DNA from: Rhizobium sp. Q54
GTDB lineage: Bacteria > Pseudomonadota > Alphaproteobacteria > Rhizobiales > Beijerinckiaceae
DNA: 22,313 bases
NCBI GenBank assembly: GCA_945901195.1
Contig: CAMDKB010000015.1
Span: forward strand, 1 to 22,313
Direction of reading: 5' to 3'
Shown: piece after piece, positions 1 through 8,549 of the stretch
Position numbering within the stretch: position 1 is the stretch's first letter
How the letters are laid out: each line of letters opens with the position of its first letter
Notes under the pieces: generated by a model
What the model was told of the DNA's origin: nothing
The model's database searches: none
The model's input: only the letters and a program-made list of their open reading frames with translations
Translations under genes and position numbers: made by a program

Positions 1-134
1 TCAAAGCGCTCTTGCGCAAAGCAGCGAAGCGAACTGTCGAGGGATTGTGGACCAAAATAGGCGAACTCCTCGGCGAATTTGCGTCGGAAGAATGCGCCAA
101 CTATTTTAGGCACGCGGGATATGATCCAAATTAG
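1..134 (+). CDS. IS630-family transposase, C-terminal fragment (5' part outside window)
   Basis: The plus frame with codons from base 3 reads to a TAG at 132-134 and gives about 43 residues. They include LLRKAAKRTVEGLW, then EECANYF and HAGYDPN. This is the characteristic C-terminal tail of IS630/Tc1-mariner DDE transposases, which follows the catalytic NPIE segment lying off the window. It is too short for standard ORF calling. The stop falls 13 bases before the inferred IS terminus, as expected for an intact right end. It overlaps the 3' end of the MetE-like gene on the other strand only because the element was inserted there. I recognise the family from memory of its tail, not from a search. 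Confidence 0.85.
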   Translation, partial: KALLRKAAKRTVEGLWTKIGELLGEFASEECANYFRHAGYDPN

Positions 135-149
135 GCGCGAGGCGCTCTA
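1..149 (+). mobile_element. Right end of an IS630-family insertion sequence, with TA target
   Basis: After the transposase stop at 134 comes a GC-rich run, ggcgcgaggcgctc (134-147), then TA (148-149). The minus-strand MetE-like reading frame is family-like up to this TA and unlike the family beyond it, so I place the IS edge at 147 with TA as the target-site duplication. IS630 elements characteristically insert at TA. The matching left end and the second TA copy would lie outside the window. Confidence 0.7.
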
Positions 150-990
150 GATCGATATAATGTTTCAATTCCCAATCATGGACACGCGGCGCGATGTTGA
201 CGCTGTAGCAGGTATGAAAGCGCACTATCTCGCGTGGTATGCCGCGCAACGCGTGGTTCACGGCCTCGATGCGCAGCGCCATGAACTTGCGGCACTCTTC
301 GATAGACGCACCGGGAATGCGATTGTAGTGCGTCGCCAGGCGGGGATCATCGATCTGCAGGATGAAGCCCGCATCGACGATGGCGCGATATTCTACATTC
401 ATCGCGTTGGCGAGCGCCTCCAGATATTCCTCGTCCGTGCGGTAATATTCGTTCGCGTGATACATTTCCAGATTGGTCGGCGAGATGGCCGTGATGAAGC
501 CATCTTCGACATCGCGGCCTTTCAAGGCCGTCTGGAGATTTGCGATATCGGCAGCCACTGCCTCCTGCCCGATATAAGTAATTGGTCCGGTGCAAACAGT
601 CGATCCCATCCGTCCCGTTCTGCGCGGCGCATTGACACCGCGCGCAGCGTTCATGCGGGCCAGCTCTTCGTACACGGCCGCAAACGCAAGCGTGTCGCGT
701 GTGGGACCACGAAACGCTGGCGGTTTGGATGAATGTTCGATACCACTCAGACGAGCACGGCAATAAGACGCGAAGCTGGATTTGGAATGTTCGCCATCAT
801 TGACGATATCCATGCCGATGTCTGTCTGCCGTTTCACCACGTCGGCGGTGGATTGGCGAATGCCTTGATCAAGCTGCGCCCGTTCGAACGGACGCCCCGC
901 ATCCTTGTCTGCCAGGCCCTGCAGAATTTCAGGTGGCCGGGGCAGGCTACCGGCATGGGTGGTGAGAATGCGATGGGCGCTCGATTTCAT
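106..990 (-). pseudogene. MetE-like (cobalamin-independent methionine synthase II family) protein, C-terminally truncated by IS630
   Basis: The N-terminus has RILTTHAGSLPRP, typical of the UROD/MetE-like superfamily whose members run to roughly 370-390 residues. These are zinc-dependent methyl- or alkyl-transferases such as MetE-C and epoxyalkane:CoM transferase relatives. His259-Thr-Cys261 supplies two of the expected zinc ligands. After Leu281 the frame runs into the IS end and finishes with 13 foreign residues (ERLAPNLDHIPRA). The missing part would carry the EAAN.RHEHE-type Glu and the GTDCGF Cys, so the zinc site is incomplete and the product is probably inactive. The ATG at 988-990 lies 16 bases after the stop of the beta-propeller gene, so the gene is the last of the operon. 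Its native substrate is unknown. Confidence 0.8.
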
Positions 991-1006
991 AGTACGATCT
1001 GCTCAG

Positions 1007-2113
1007 TCAGGCCGCAGCCGGTGCATCCTGAAGATTTCTGAAATGCCCACCCTTGGAGATTGGCTTCAGACCGGACACGATGCATGTCCAGTTCGCACCG
1101 CTGTCGTCGCTGGCGTAGATTTCCCCATCTGTATTGCCGGCGAACAACGTGAAGCCGCCGGGATAGACTGCCACATTCATTGCCTCGATATTGGCGCGTC
1201 CCGTGTTAGGCAGTCCAGTGTTGGCATCCTGCCACGTGGCGCCTCCATCATTTGAACGAAGCACGGTGCCGTGCGCCTCGTGCGATTGCCGCCAGGTGCG
1301 CGGATCACGTTCCGCGCCTGACATAAAGAAAGTCTGGGGATCCAACGGCGAAAAGATCAGCTGATCTGGATAGCCGATACGGAAGCTCATGGTCGTCACA
1401 TGCGTCCAGTTTTCACCGCTGTCATTTGATCGGTAAAGGCCGGTGCCGGTAACGAGGAAAATGGTTTCAGGATCTTTCGGATCGCGGACAACCCGGTGCA
1501 CGTCCTTGGGCCAGACATCATCCGGATGGAAGAAGCCATCGAGCTCACGCCATGTCTTGCCGCCATCTGTAGTCTTCAAAAGCGCACCTTGCTCGATTGC
1601 AACATAAAACACGTCAGGGTTCTTTAAATCGAACAGATAGCTCTTGGTATGGGCAAGATGCGGTGGCGGCGGAAATGTCCAGGCCTCGTGGCCCGGCACT
1701 TTCTGGATTGCCTGCAGCTCTTCCCACGTTGCGCCATTATTTTGGCTGCGGAAAAGCGAAACAGGTTCTGACCCCGCATAAAGGGTCACGCCGCCAGCAT
1801 GTTCACAAAAACCGAGGCTGAAGATATGCGTTGCGCTCACACCGGTATCGCGAGGTGTCCACGTTTCGCCATCATCGCTGCTGTGCAAAATCTTGCCATT
1901 GTGAATGCTGGCAAATATGCCGTTGTCACCGGGCGGTATCATCAGTGCGCTCAAATGCGTGCCATCCAGAACATGCGATTTCCTGATCCAGGGCGCGCCG
2001 GGCTTTTCCCGCTCGACAATATCAAGGCCAGTGAGCGTGGCGACCAGCAGGCGGGTTGGTGGCGCAGCCAGATGGCGGACGCTGGGGCCGTTGGTGGAAA
2101 GACAGGCTATCAT
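1007..2113 (-). CDS. Asp-box (BNR/sortilin-like) beta-propeller protein
   Basis: The 368-residue protein carries six Asp-box repeats of the type S-x-D-x-G-x-T-W: SSDDGETW, SQNNGATW, TTDGGKTW, SNDSGENW, SNDGGATW and SDDSGANW. These mark beta-propeller hairpins of the sialidase/VPS10/WD40-YVTN fold. No signal peptide is evident, so it is probably cytoplasmic. Such proteins are often labelled 'glycosyl hydrolase' or 'exo-alpha-sialidase', but I see no sialidase Arg triad or FRIP motif, so the catalytic label is not supported. It sits 28 bases after the flavin monooxygenase gene and 16 bases before the MetE-like gene, within one operon. It may be a binding, scaffold or lactonase-like protein; its function is unknown. 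Confidence 0.8.
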   Translation of the reverse strand: MIACLSTNGPSVRHLAAPPTRLLVATLTGLDIVEREKPGAPWIRKSHVLDGTHLSALMIPPGDNGIFASIHNGKILHSSDDGETWTPRDTGVSATHIFSLGFCEHAGGVTLYAGSEPVSLFRSQNNGATWEELQAIQKVPGHEAWTFPPPPHLAHTKSYLFDLKNPDVFYVAIEQGALLKTTDGGKTWRELDGFFHPDDVWPKDVHRVVRDPKDPETIFLVTGTGLYRSNDSGENWTHVTTMSFRIGYPDQLIFSPLDPQTFFMSGAERDPRTWRQSHEAHGTVLRSNDGGATWQDANTGLPNTGRANIEAMNVAVYPGGFTLFAGNTDGEIYASDDSGANWTCIVSGLKPISKGGHFRNLQDAPAAA

Positions 2114-2141
2114 GGGCGTTCTCCCGGTTTGGTACGAAGGT

Positions 2142-3377
2142 TCAATTCCCTATGCGTTCGGTCTTGCCTGGCGGCAGGTCGAACAAGGCGCGCGCATACA
2201 TGCCGCCAGCCCTTTCGCGACTGAAAGTATTGTGTGACGTGCTTGCGTTGATGTCGCGCCAGATACGCTGCAAATCTTCGCCGTCATAGATTCCCGAGCC
2301 GCCGCCCGCCTCAAACAGGCTGTTGACCGCTTGCCGGCACATATGGGCAGCATTGGCGACATCACGCATGAGACGTGCGCGATCAAGGCGCGAGGTTTTT
2401 GTGCCGTTTGCCGCATGATCGATCTGGCGGCTGTCGCTGACGATCAACGCCATCGCAGCATCGACTGCCGCGGCCGCATCGGCGAGGCGCACGAAAAATG
2501 CCGAATGTTCGGCGATCTCTGTCTCGCCAAGATTTGCAATGCGGTTGCGAAATTTTTCACGAAACGAATTGACCGCTCCGCGCGCCATTCCCAGCGGCGC
2601 GCCCGCCAACGATAAAGGAAGCACGTGCGGAAAGGGCGCCCTGTAGATATTCGCTGCATGCAGCTTCAGCCCAGGCGCCGTCCCGCTTGCAAGGTCGGCT
2701 ATCGCAACACTGCGATGCTCTGGCACGAAGGCTTCAGCAATGCGCAATGACCGGCTGCCGGTGCCCCGCATACCCGTTGTGAACCAGTCATCGACAACTT
2801 CAACATCACTTTGGGGCACCATGAGATAACGCGGCTCTATTGCGCCTGCTGCGGTTTCCACGCCAGCGCCCAGTATGATCCAGGCGGCATGATCAATGCC
2901 GCTGCAGAAGCGGCCGCTCGCATTTGCAATTCGATAGCCGCCATCCACCCGTTTGGGCCGTTCGCCGCCCAGCCGCACGACAGTCGCTGTTAGATCGTGC
3001 GGATTCGTGAAGGCTTCCTCCTGCGCCTGTTGCGGAAAAAGCGCCAGAAGCCAGCTATGGCCCGCCAATACCGTATAGATCCACCCCGTCGAACCGCAGG
3101 CCGAGGCAATCTCCGCCGTCACTTCTGTGAGTGTGGCAAATCCAAGTTCCGCACCGCCATATCGCCTGGGAGCCATGATACGAAAGAGGCCCGCTTGCGA
3201 AAGCGCAGCAATCACATCAGAGGGAACGCGTCGTTCACTATCGACAGCCTTGGCACAAGCGGCGATGCGCGGCAGCAAGGCGCGTACGCGTTCTAGTGCC
3301 TGTTCATGGCTCGCGATCGGCTGGCAGGATCTGTCTTCGAATCCTGTCAGTGCAGCTTCTTGCTGGATGGATGTCAT
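2142..3377 (-). CDS. Acyl-CoA-dehydrogenase-fold flavin-dependent monooxygenase (HsaA/HpaB-like)
   Basis: This 411-residue protein has the layout of the acyl-CoA dehydrogenase-like group D flavoprotein monooxygenases (HsaA, C2-HpaH, DszC relatives). An N-terminal helical domain contains SERRVPSDVIAALSQAGLF and RRYGGAELGF. A middle beta domain contains GSTGWIYTVLAGH and the TTGMRGTGSRSLRI segment. A C-terminal helical domain ends near the SGIYDGEDLQRIWRD region. The family hydroxylates aromatic or heteroaromatic substrates using reduced flavin from a separate reductase, and none is encoded here. I chose the ATG at 3375-3377, preceded by a GGGGAC ribosome-binding sequence. A longer frame starts at 3530 in an ATGA overlap with the upstream gene, but its 51 extra residues are Cys/Ser-rich and unlike the family. 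A true acyl-CoA dehydrogenase is less likely. Confidence 0.78.
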   Translation of the reverse strand: MTSIQQEAALTGFEDRSCQPIASHEQALERVRALLPRIAACAKAVDSERRVPSDVIAALSQAGLFRIMAPRRYGGAELGFATLTEVTAEIASACGSTGWIYTVLAGHSWLLALFPQQAQEEAFTNPHDLTATVVRLGGERPKRVDGGYRIANASGRFCSGIDHAAWIILGAGVETAAGAIEPRYLMVPQSDVEVVDDWFTTGMRGTGSRSLRIAEAFVPEHRSVAIADLASGTAPGLKLHAANIYRAPFPHVLPLSLAGAPLGMARGAVNSFREKFRNRIANLGETEIAEHSAFFVRLADAAAAVDAAMALIVSDSRQIDHAANGTKTSRLDRARLMRDVANAAHMCRQAVNSLFEAGGGSGIYDGEDLQRIWRDINASTSHNTFSRERAGGMYARALFDLPPGKTERIGN

Positions 3378-3526
3378 CTGGTCCCCGCCGGCTGCCCGTG
3401 CGAAATTCAGGAACGCGTCTTCCCAAAGTGCTGCGCTAACATTTGCATGAATGCACGCGCTTGTTCTTGAACCAGAAGTGCAACAGACCCGCCCATGCTT
3501 GTCAAGCAAGCCTGTGCGGTGGAAAC

Positions 3527-4510
3527 TCATTCAGGTACGATCCCGGCGTCCTTCACGGCACGTGCGAAAACGTCGGTTTCCTTGCGCATCCATTCCATAG
3601 TTTCTTGTGGCGTTGAGCCAACGGCCTCTACGCTGATACCATCGAGCCGACGGCGCAAATCAATATCCTGCGTCGCAGCGCGAACCTCCTCAAAGAGCCT
3701 GTTGACGATGGCGACGGGTGTATCCTTGGGCGCAAGCAGGCCGATGTAGCCAGGCAGGTCCATGCCCTCGATTCCCAGTTCTGCAAATGTGGGAATGTCC
3801 GGCATGACTGGGGATCGGTTGGCCATGGAAACGCCCAGCACTTTTACTTTGCCCTGACGCACAAAGCCCGGCAATTGCGAGGCAGATTGAAACGCCAGCG
3901 CGATTTCTCCGCCCGCCAGCGCACCCAGCACCATGGTGGTGCCCTTGAACGGCACATGCTGCAACTGAACGCCAGTTCGTGTCTTGAAGATTTCAAACGT
4001 GAGATGGTGCATCGAGCCGATGCCAGAGGATCCAAAATTATATTTGTCTGGATTGGCCTTCAGAAAGGCGATCACCGAAGCAAGATTATCTGTAACAGGA
4101 AGATGCGTAGTTACCGCCAGAAAATTCGCAGCCCGCCCCAAGAGGGTCACGGGTGCGAAATCGTCAATGGAATGGACGGGCCACGTTTTATAGACATGGG
4201 GACTGATTGCCCACATCGAGGAATCCGCCACAAGCAATGTGTAACCGTCCGGTTTGGCGCGGGCGACGGTCTGGGAGACGATGGCCGTGCCCGCGCCCGG
4301 CCTGTTTTCAATCGTCACGGTCTGTTTCAGGCGACGCCCCAATTGCTCGCCAAACAGCCGGGCCATCGTATCGGGGAATCCACCGGGGGCTGATCCAACA
4401 AGGATTCTGATCGGCTTTGAAGGATAATCGCCGCCATCCTGCGCATACGCAGACGAACCGCAAAAGGCAGCCAAAGCCGCCACCAAGAGGATGCTGGAAC
4501 ACGCTCTCAT
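3527..4510 (-). CDS. Tripartite tricarboxylate transporter (Bug/TctC) periplasmic substrate-binding protein
   Basis: The 327-residue protein starts with a Sec signal peptide (hydrophobic LLVAALAAFCGSS, cleavage likely after AYA). It continues with YPSKPIRILVGSAPGG, the hallmark N-terminus of Bug/TctC proteins, followed by ENRPGAGTAI, ADSSMWAISP and VMPDIPTFAELG. These proteins capture carboxylates or aromatic acids in the periplasm and deliver them to a TctAB membrane pair, which is not encoded nearby. The start is the ATG at 4508-4510, behind a G-rich stretch. The stop overlaps by ATGA with a possible upstream start of the next gene. It lies 144 bases after the alpha/beta hydrolase gene and is probably an uptake component for the cluster's substrate. 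The ligand cannot be predicted. Confidence 0.9.
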   Translation of the reverse strand: MRACSSILLVAALAAFCGSSAYAQDGGDYPSKPIRILVGSAPGGFPDTMARLFGEQLGRRLKQTVTIENRPGAGTAIVSQTVARAKPDGYTLLVADSSMWAISPHVYKTWPVHSIDDFAPVTLLGRAANFLAVTTHLPVTDNLASVIAFLKANPDKYNFGSSGIGSMHHLTFEIFKTRTGVQLQHVPFKGTTMVLGALAGGEIALAFQSASQLPGFVRQGKVKVLGVSMANRSPVMPDIPTFAELGIEGMDLPGYIGLLAPKDTPVAIVNRLFEEVRAATQDIDLRRRLDGISVEAVGSTPQETMEWMRKETDVFARAVKDAGIVPE

Positions 4511-4654
4511 GCTCGCCCCCGTCCCTAACTCATGTCACGGCGAGTTTGCCCGCGCATGACCACACCCTAGCACGGCGCGCGGTGCAGATGAAGGGTGGGC
4601 GCTAAACCCGGGGAGGCTGCTTACCAGATGAACGCAGAAATAGCTTAAAACGCT

Positions 4655-5515
4655 CTACGCGGGCATTGCCTTGCCGAGCCAGTTGCGCACGATGGAGGCC
4701 ACGCGGCCATCTTCTTCCTCGAACATGAAATGATCGACGCCGGTGAGAATATGCAGATCGCCGTGGTAACCGGCGGTTCTAAGGATGTCCATCGAACCGT
4801 CCGCCGTGATCACTTCGTCCTTCGCGCTGTGGATGATCAGCAAAGGCCGTGGCGCCATGGCAGCGGCAACTTCACCCGCATTGAAGTCCAGGGTTTCGCT
4901 TATTGTCTCGATAGCGAAATCCATGATCGACAATTTGTCGATGGCTGGACGCAGACGCTCGGGAATCCAGATGATGTCGTAACGGGGCACGCGTACTGCA
5001 GGCTCGTGATCCCGGTAAGCACGCGCCTGCACCAGCAGCTTTGAAAATTTGGCCCATTTCTCGGGCGTATTATGAATGCGGCGAAACATGTCTTCGCCAT
5101 TGGCCCAACCGCCCTGTGCGATGACCGCGGCGATACGATCGCAGATGCCAGCAGCATAGACGGCAACTGTCGCGCCATAACTTGTGCCGCTCAATACAAT
5201 ACGGCTCTTGTCAACCTCGGGCCGTGAGCCAAGATAATCCACGGCGGCAATGGTATCACGCACCATTCCGTGTGGCAGGATCGCGCCGCGCTTGCCCTCG
5301 CTCTCGCCACATCCGCGATAGTCGATGCGCAAGGTGACATAACCGAGGCCGGAAAAGAATTTGTGCGACCATTGCTGTTGTACACCGTTCTTGTGGCCGC
5401 CAAAGCCATGCAAAATGATGATCGCAGGACGCGGGCCTTGAGCCACAGAGGCCGGAAAGGTCATCAGGCCCTTGATCATCAGGCCATCGGATTTGAACGA
5501 GACAGCTTCTTCCAT
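4655..5515 (-). CDS. Alpha/beta hydrolase
   Basis: The 286 residues show a complete serine hydrolase triad. The oxyanion-hole loop is HGFGG at 36-40, the nucleophile elbow is G-T-S-Y-G with Ser112, the acid is Asp233 in IIHSAKDE, and the base is His262 in VDHFMFEE. Asp65-Tyr-Arg-Gly-Cys-Gly-Glu-Ser is the typical segment after strand 4. A helical cap of about 75 residues (140-215) sits before the acid, as in dienelactone hydrolase/acylaminoacyl-peptidase-like enzymes. No signal peptide is seen, so it is cytoplasmic. Its ATG is three bases after the stop of the molybdopterin subunit gene, so the two are co-translated. It likely hydrolyses an ester, lactone, amide or C-C bond of a pathway intermediate. 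Confidence 0.85.
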   Translation of the reverse strand: MEEAVSFKSDGLMIKGLMTFPASVAQGPRPAIIILHGFGGHKNGVQQQWSHKFFSGLGYVTLRIDYRGCGESEGKRGAILPHGMVRDTIAAVDYLGSRPEVDKSRIVLSGTSYGATVAVYAAGICDRIAAVIAQGGWANGEDMFRRIHNTPEKWAKFSKLLVQARAYRDHEPAVRVPRYDIIWIPERLRPAIDKLSIMDFAIETISETLDFNAGEVAAAMAPRPLLIIHSAKDEVITADGSMDILRTAGYHGDLHILTGVDHFMFEEEDGRVASIVRNWLGKAMPA

Positions 5516-5518
5516 GAT

Positions 5519-7831
5519 TTACTCCCGGCGATTTGATTGCAGAAACTTCCAGATGGATTGCGCAGTGACCGGCATGTCGAGGTCTGAGCATTTGGCTCCC
5601 AGCGCATCGCAGACCGCGTTCAGATAGGCCGCAGTGACCGGCGTGTTGCCGCCTTCTCCACCGCCCTTGATGCGATAGGGATTGTTACGCACGGGCGCTT
5701 CCACGTGATCCAGCTTGAAGAACACGGCGTCGGCTGCGCGCGTTATCGCGTAATCCATAAATGTGGCGGTCATCATCTGGCCATCCGTAAACGTGACGCC
5801 TTCGCGCGCCACCTGGCCAAGGCCTTGCACAATGCCCCCATGTGCCTGACCGGCGACAATCATGGGATTGACGATCTGGCCGACATCGTCGACTGCGCAA
5901 TAATTCACAACACTGGTTTCACCCGTAGAGGGATCGATCTCCACTTCGCAAACGGCGGAACCGCCGGGAAACACCGTAATCCGGCCAATGAAGTCTTCAC
6001 TGACTGTCGCTGGAAACTCAATATCTCCAACGCCCTTCGCGTGACGGGCCAGTTCGAGCAAAGTGATTTCAGATCCTTTGCTCGCCGAACGGAAGACCCC
6101 GTTCGCAAAGGTTATATCATCCGGTGAGGTCTGCAATGGCGTCGCCGCTGATTTGATCCCGGCTGCGATCAATTTGTCTGCAGCGCTTTTGGCGAGCGTA
6201 CTGACATAACGCAGCGAGCGATCCGAATGGGTGCCGCCCCCCATGGACACGACAGCGCTGTCGCCCATTGTCACCGTGATCTTGTCAAAGGGTACACCAA
6301 GCAGGTCGCTGGCTATTTGCGCGTAGGTCGTCTCGTGGCCCTGGCCGGTTGATTGTGTCCCCACGACAAGTTCCAGGGAGTGGTCGTGAATATGGATTTT
6401 CAGCCTTTCCACAGGCGCGCCAACGGGCGCTTCCATATGATTGGCCAGTCCGATGCCCCGCAGCTTTCCTGTGCGTTCCGATTGCGCGCGGCGGCGGGAG
6501 AAGCCTTTCCAGTCCGCCAGCTCAAGCGCGCGCGTCATATAAAGCGGAAAATCCACGGCGTCATAAGGTTGTCCTGCAGCCGATATATAGGGGAGATCGC
6601 GTGGGCGAATGATGTTCAGCTGCCGCAACTTGATCCTGTTCATATCAAGCCGTATTGCAGCAATGTCGATCATGCGTTCGATGAGATGATTGGCTTCCGG
6701 CCGTCCCGCGCCGCGATAGGGCGCAGTCGGCACAGTATGAGTCCGCACGCCACGCAAACGCACGTCCAGATGAGGAATGCGGTAGCAGGTAGGAAACATT
6801 TTCATGGCATTGGCGGCAGTGACATAAGCGACCGAATACGCTCCAACATTGCTGGAAAAGTCCGCGCGATAGGCTAGAAAACGCCCCTCTGCATCAAGCG
6901 CAAGCGTCATTGTGGCTAGAGAATCGCGCCCCTGATAATCGCTCAGGAACGCTTCGTGACGTGTGGAAGTCCAGCGCACCGGACACCCTGTTTTGCGCGC
7001 AGCCCACAGGATGCAGATCTGTTCCGGCTGCAGGTAGGTTCTCGGCCCAAACCCGCCGCCTGTATCGGGCGTGATAATGCGTAATCTGTCGGCCGGCGTC
7101 ACGAGAGCTTGCGCCAATTGCATCTGCAGACGCGAGACACCCTGATTGCCAGAAACCAGTGTGTAATTGCCATTCTCATAAAGACCAATCGCCGCGCGAG
7201 GCTCCATCTGGCAATTCACAATGCGCTGTGTCGCGAAACTGTGCGTGACAACATGGGCTGCATCGCGAAATATTTTGTCGCCGTCCGCTGCATCGCCGCT
7301 GCAGATATCGAAGAATAAATGTTCCTCTCCGCCTGCTATGACTGCGCTATTGATATCCAGTACGGCGGGCAGTTCTGCAATCTCGAGCTCGATCCTCTCA
7401 ACAGCATCCAGCGCCGCCGCCACACTGTCGGCAATCACTATTGCAATGGGTTCACCGAGGTGACTGATTTCATGCTGTGGCAGTGGCCAATGCGGACGCC
7501 CTTGTACGTCCTTCCCATCAGCATCGATTAGCGCCCGCTTTCTGATGTCGATTATATCAGCAGGATTGGGCAGATGATCGACGGGTTCAAGGCCATCAGC
7601 GGCATAATCAGCCCCTGTCAGAATAGCCCGCACACCAGGCAGGCGCGCTGCGGTCTCTGTTGAGAGCCGCGTGATCTTCCCATGTGCGACGCGTGAACGT
7701 AAAAAGACCGCATGCAATTGGCCATCAAAGTGGCGATCATCTGTATAGCTTCCTGCGCCGCTGATGAACCGCTCATCTTCGCGGCGCGGCATGGCGCGCC
7801 CGATCATCGGGCCGGCTTGGATGCTTGTCAC
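5519..7831 (-). CDS. Xanthine dehydrogenase/CoxL-family molybdopterin-binding subunit
   Basis: The 770-residue length is standard for the large subunit of molybdenum hydroxylases. Visible motifs are PRREDERFISGAGSYTDD near the N-terminus, Moco-contacting GGGFGPR (258-264), the active-site loop PYRGAGR (371-377), GTQSTGQGHET (491-501) and the catalytic Glu726 in KGGGEGGN. The loop matches the AYRGAGR-type 'form II' enzymes rather than the AYXCSFR loop of true CO dehydrogenase, so CO oxidation is unlikely; hydroxylation of a heterocycle or aldehyde is more likely. The [2Fe-2S] (CoxS) and FAD (CoxM) partners are not in the window. The start is GTG at 7829-7831 with a weak ribosome-binding site; the in-frame ATG eight codons on is an alternative. 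It lies between the cupin (30-base gap) and the hydrolase (3-base gap). Confidence 0.88.
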   Translation of the reverse strand: MTSIQAGPMIGRAMPRREDERFISGAGSYTDDRHFDGQLHAVFLRSRVAHGKITRLSTETAARLPGVRAILTGADYAADGLEPVDHLPNPADIIDIRKRALIDADGKDVQGRPHWPLPQHEISHLGEPIAIVIADSVAAALDAVERIELEIAELPAVLDINSAVIAGGEEHLFFDICSGDAADGDKIFRDAAHVVTHSFATQRIVNCQMEPRAAIGLYENGNYTLVSGNQGVSRLQMQLAQALVTPADRLRIITPDTGGGFGPRTYLQPEQICILWAARKTGCPVRWTSTRHEAFLSDYQGRDSLATMTLALDAEGRFLAYRADFSSNVGAYSVAYVTAANAMKMFPTCYRIPHLDVRLRGVRTHTVPTAPYRGAGRPEANHLIERMIDIAAIRLDMNRIKLRQLNIIRPRDLPYISAAGQPYDAVDFPLYMTRALELADWKGFSRRRAQSERTGKLRGIGLANHMEAPVGAPVERLKIHIHDHSLELVVGTQSTGQGHETTYAQIASDLLGVPFDKITVTMGDSAVVSMGGGTHSDRSLRYVSTLAKSAADKLIAAGIKSAATPLQTSPDDITFANGVFRSASKGSEITLLELARHAKGVGDIEFPATVSEDFIGRITVFPGGSAVCEVEIDPSTGETSVVNYCAVDDVGQIVNPMIVAGQAHGGIVQGLGQVAREGVTFTDGQMMTATFMDYAITRAADAVFFKLDHVEAPVRNNPYRIKGGGEGGNTPVTAAYLNAVCDALGAKCSDLDMPVTAQSIWKFLQSNRRE

Positions 7832-7861
7832 AGCGGTTGGTCCCGGGCGCTTGCCGCGAAT

Positions 7862-8404
7862 CTAGGCCTGTTCCGTGGGCTTGTAATATTTCAGGTAAAT
7901 ATCCGGCGGCACGACGACGCCGATGTTCGGATCGCCGAACGTGTCGAAAATCGTCATTAGTTTGCCTGGCTCTTCCGTCATGCATTCGAAATTGCGCATG
8001 GTGCCTGGCGGCACCGACACCATATCGAATTGGTTGAGAACCAGATCCGGTTCACCGCGCGCGCCTTTTTCTTCAGCATCAGAACCCCAATAAATCGCAA
8101 ACTTGCCTTCGAGGCACATGAATACTTCGTTATAAGGGTGCGAATGCGATGGTGGGCGTCTGCCCTTGCCCGCTGTGATCATAACCACATGAAATCCATG
8201 CGGGACGCTGATGGCGGCAGGGCCACCGGTATTGCCGGGTGAAATCGCAAAACAGATCTTGCGGCGGCGAGATTCGTCAGAATGGTCCACAAACGCCATC
8301 TTGTCTTCCGGCAATTCGTTGAACCTGGCGATACGCCCTTTCATTTCTTCGGGCGTGACGTCGATACCCTTGCCAGGCGTGCGGGGAAAAAAGACTTTTG
8401 GCAT
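7862..8404 (-). CDS. Cupin-domain protein
   Basis: A 180-residue single-domain cupin. Motif 1 is PPSHSHPYNEVFMCLEG, with His87, His89 and Glu93 as likely metal ligands. Motif 2 is VPPGTMRNF, where Arg137 occupies the place usually held by the fourth ligand, His, so the metal site is incomplete or altered. The start ATG is preceded by GGGAGG seven bases away. It may be an aromatic-ring or small-molecule dioxygenase or isomerase, or a binding protein; cupin subfamilies cannot be told apart from motifs alone. It opens a tight three-gene block with the molybdopterin subunit and the hydrolase, and follows a 145-base gap that contains tandem repeats. Confidence 0.8.
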   Translation of the reverse strand: MPKVFFPRTPGKGIDVTPEEMKGRIARFNELPEDKMAFVDHSDESRRRKICFAISPGNTGGPAAISVPHGFHVVMITAGKGRRPPSHSHPYNEVFMCLEGKFAIYWGSDAEEKGARGEPDLVLNQFDMVSVPPGTMRNFECMTEEPGKLMTIFDTFGDPNIGVVVPPDIYLKYYKPTEQA

Positions 8405-8474
8405 TTTGCGCCTCCCTGATTGATCTGTTGGAATCAGTTTGGACTCGCCGAAGGTGAAATTGCAAGAGCCCTTC

Positions 8475-8530
8475 CCTTTTCGGCACCGCCTTTTCGGGCG
8501 AGCCTTTCCGGCACTGCCTTTTTGCCGCGA
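8475..8530. repeat. Four imperfect tandem 14-bp units
   Basis: Four consecutive 14-mers start at 8475, 8489, 8503 and 8517. Each begins CCTTT and continues with a C/G-rich half such as cggcaccg or cgggcgag. They lie in the gap between the second TauD gene (stop 8550) and the cupin gene (start 8404), about 70-125 bases upstream of the cupin start. They do not form a clear intrinsic terminator. They could be a regulator-binding array or a slippage-derived repeat. Confidence 0.6.
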
Positions 8531-8549
8531 TGGGCAGGGCGGCTATGCC

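Noticed and set aside
3378..3530. 51-residue N-terminal extension of the flavin monooxygenase from an ATGA overlap
   Set aside because: The overlap is attractive, but the extra residues are unlike the family and a good start with a G-rich ribosome-binding site exists at 3377. Not fully excluded.
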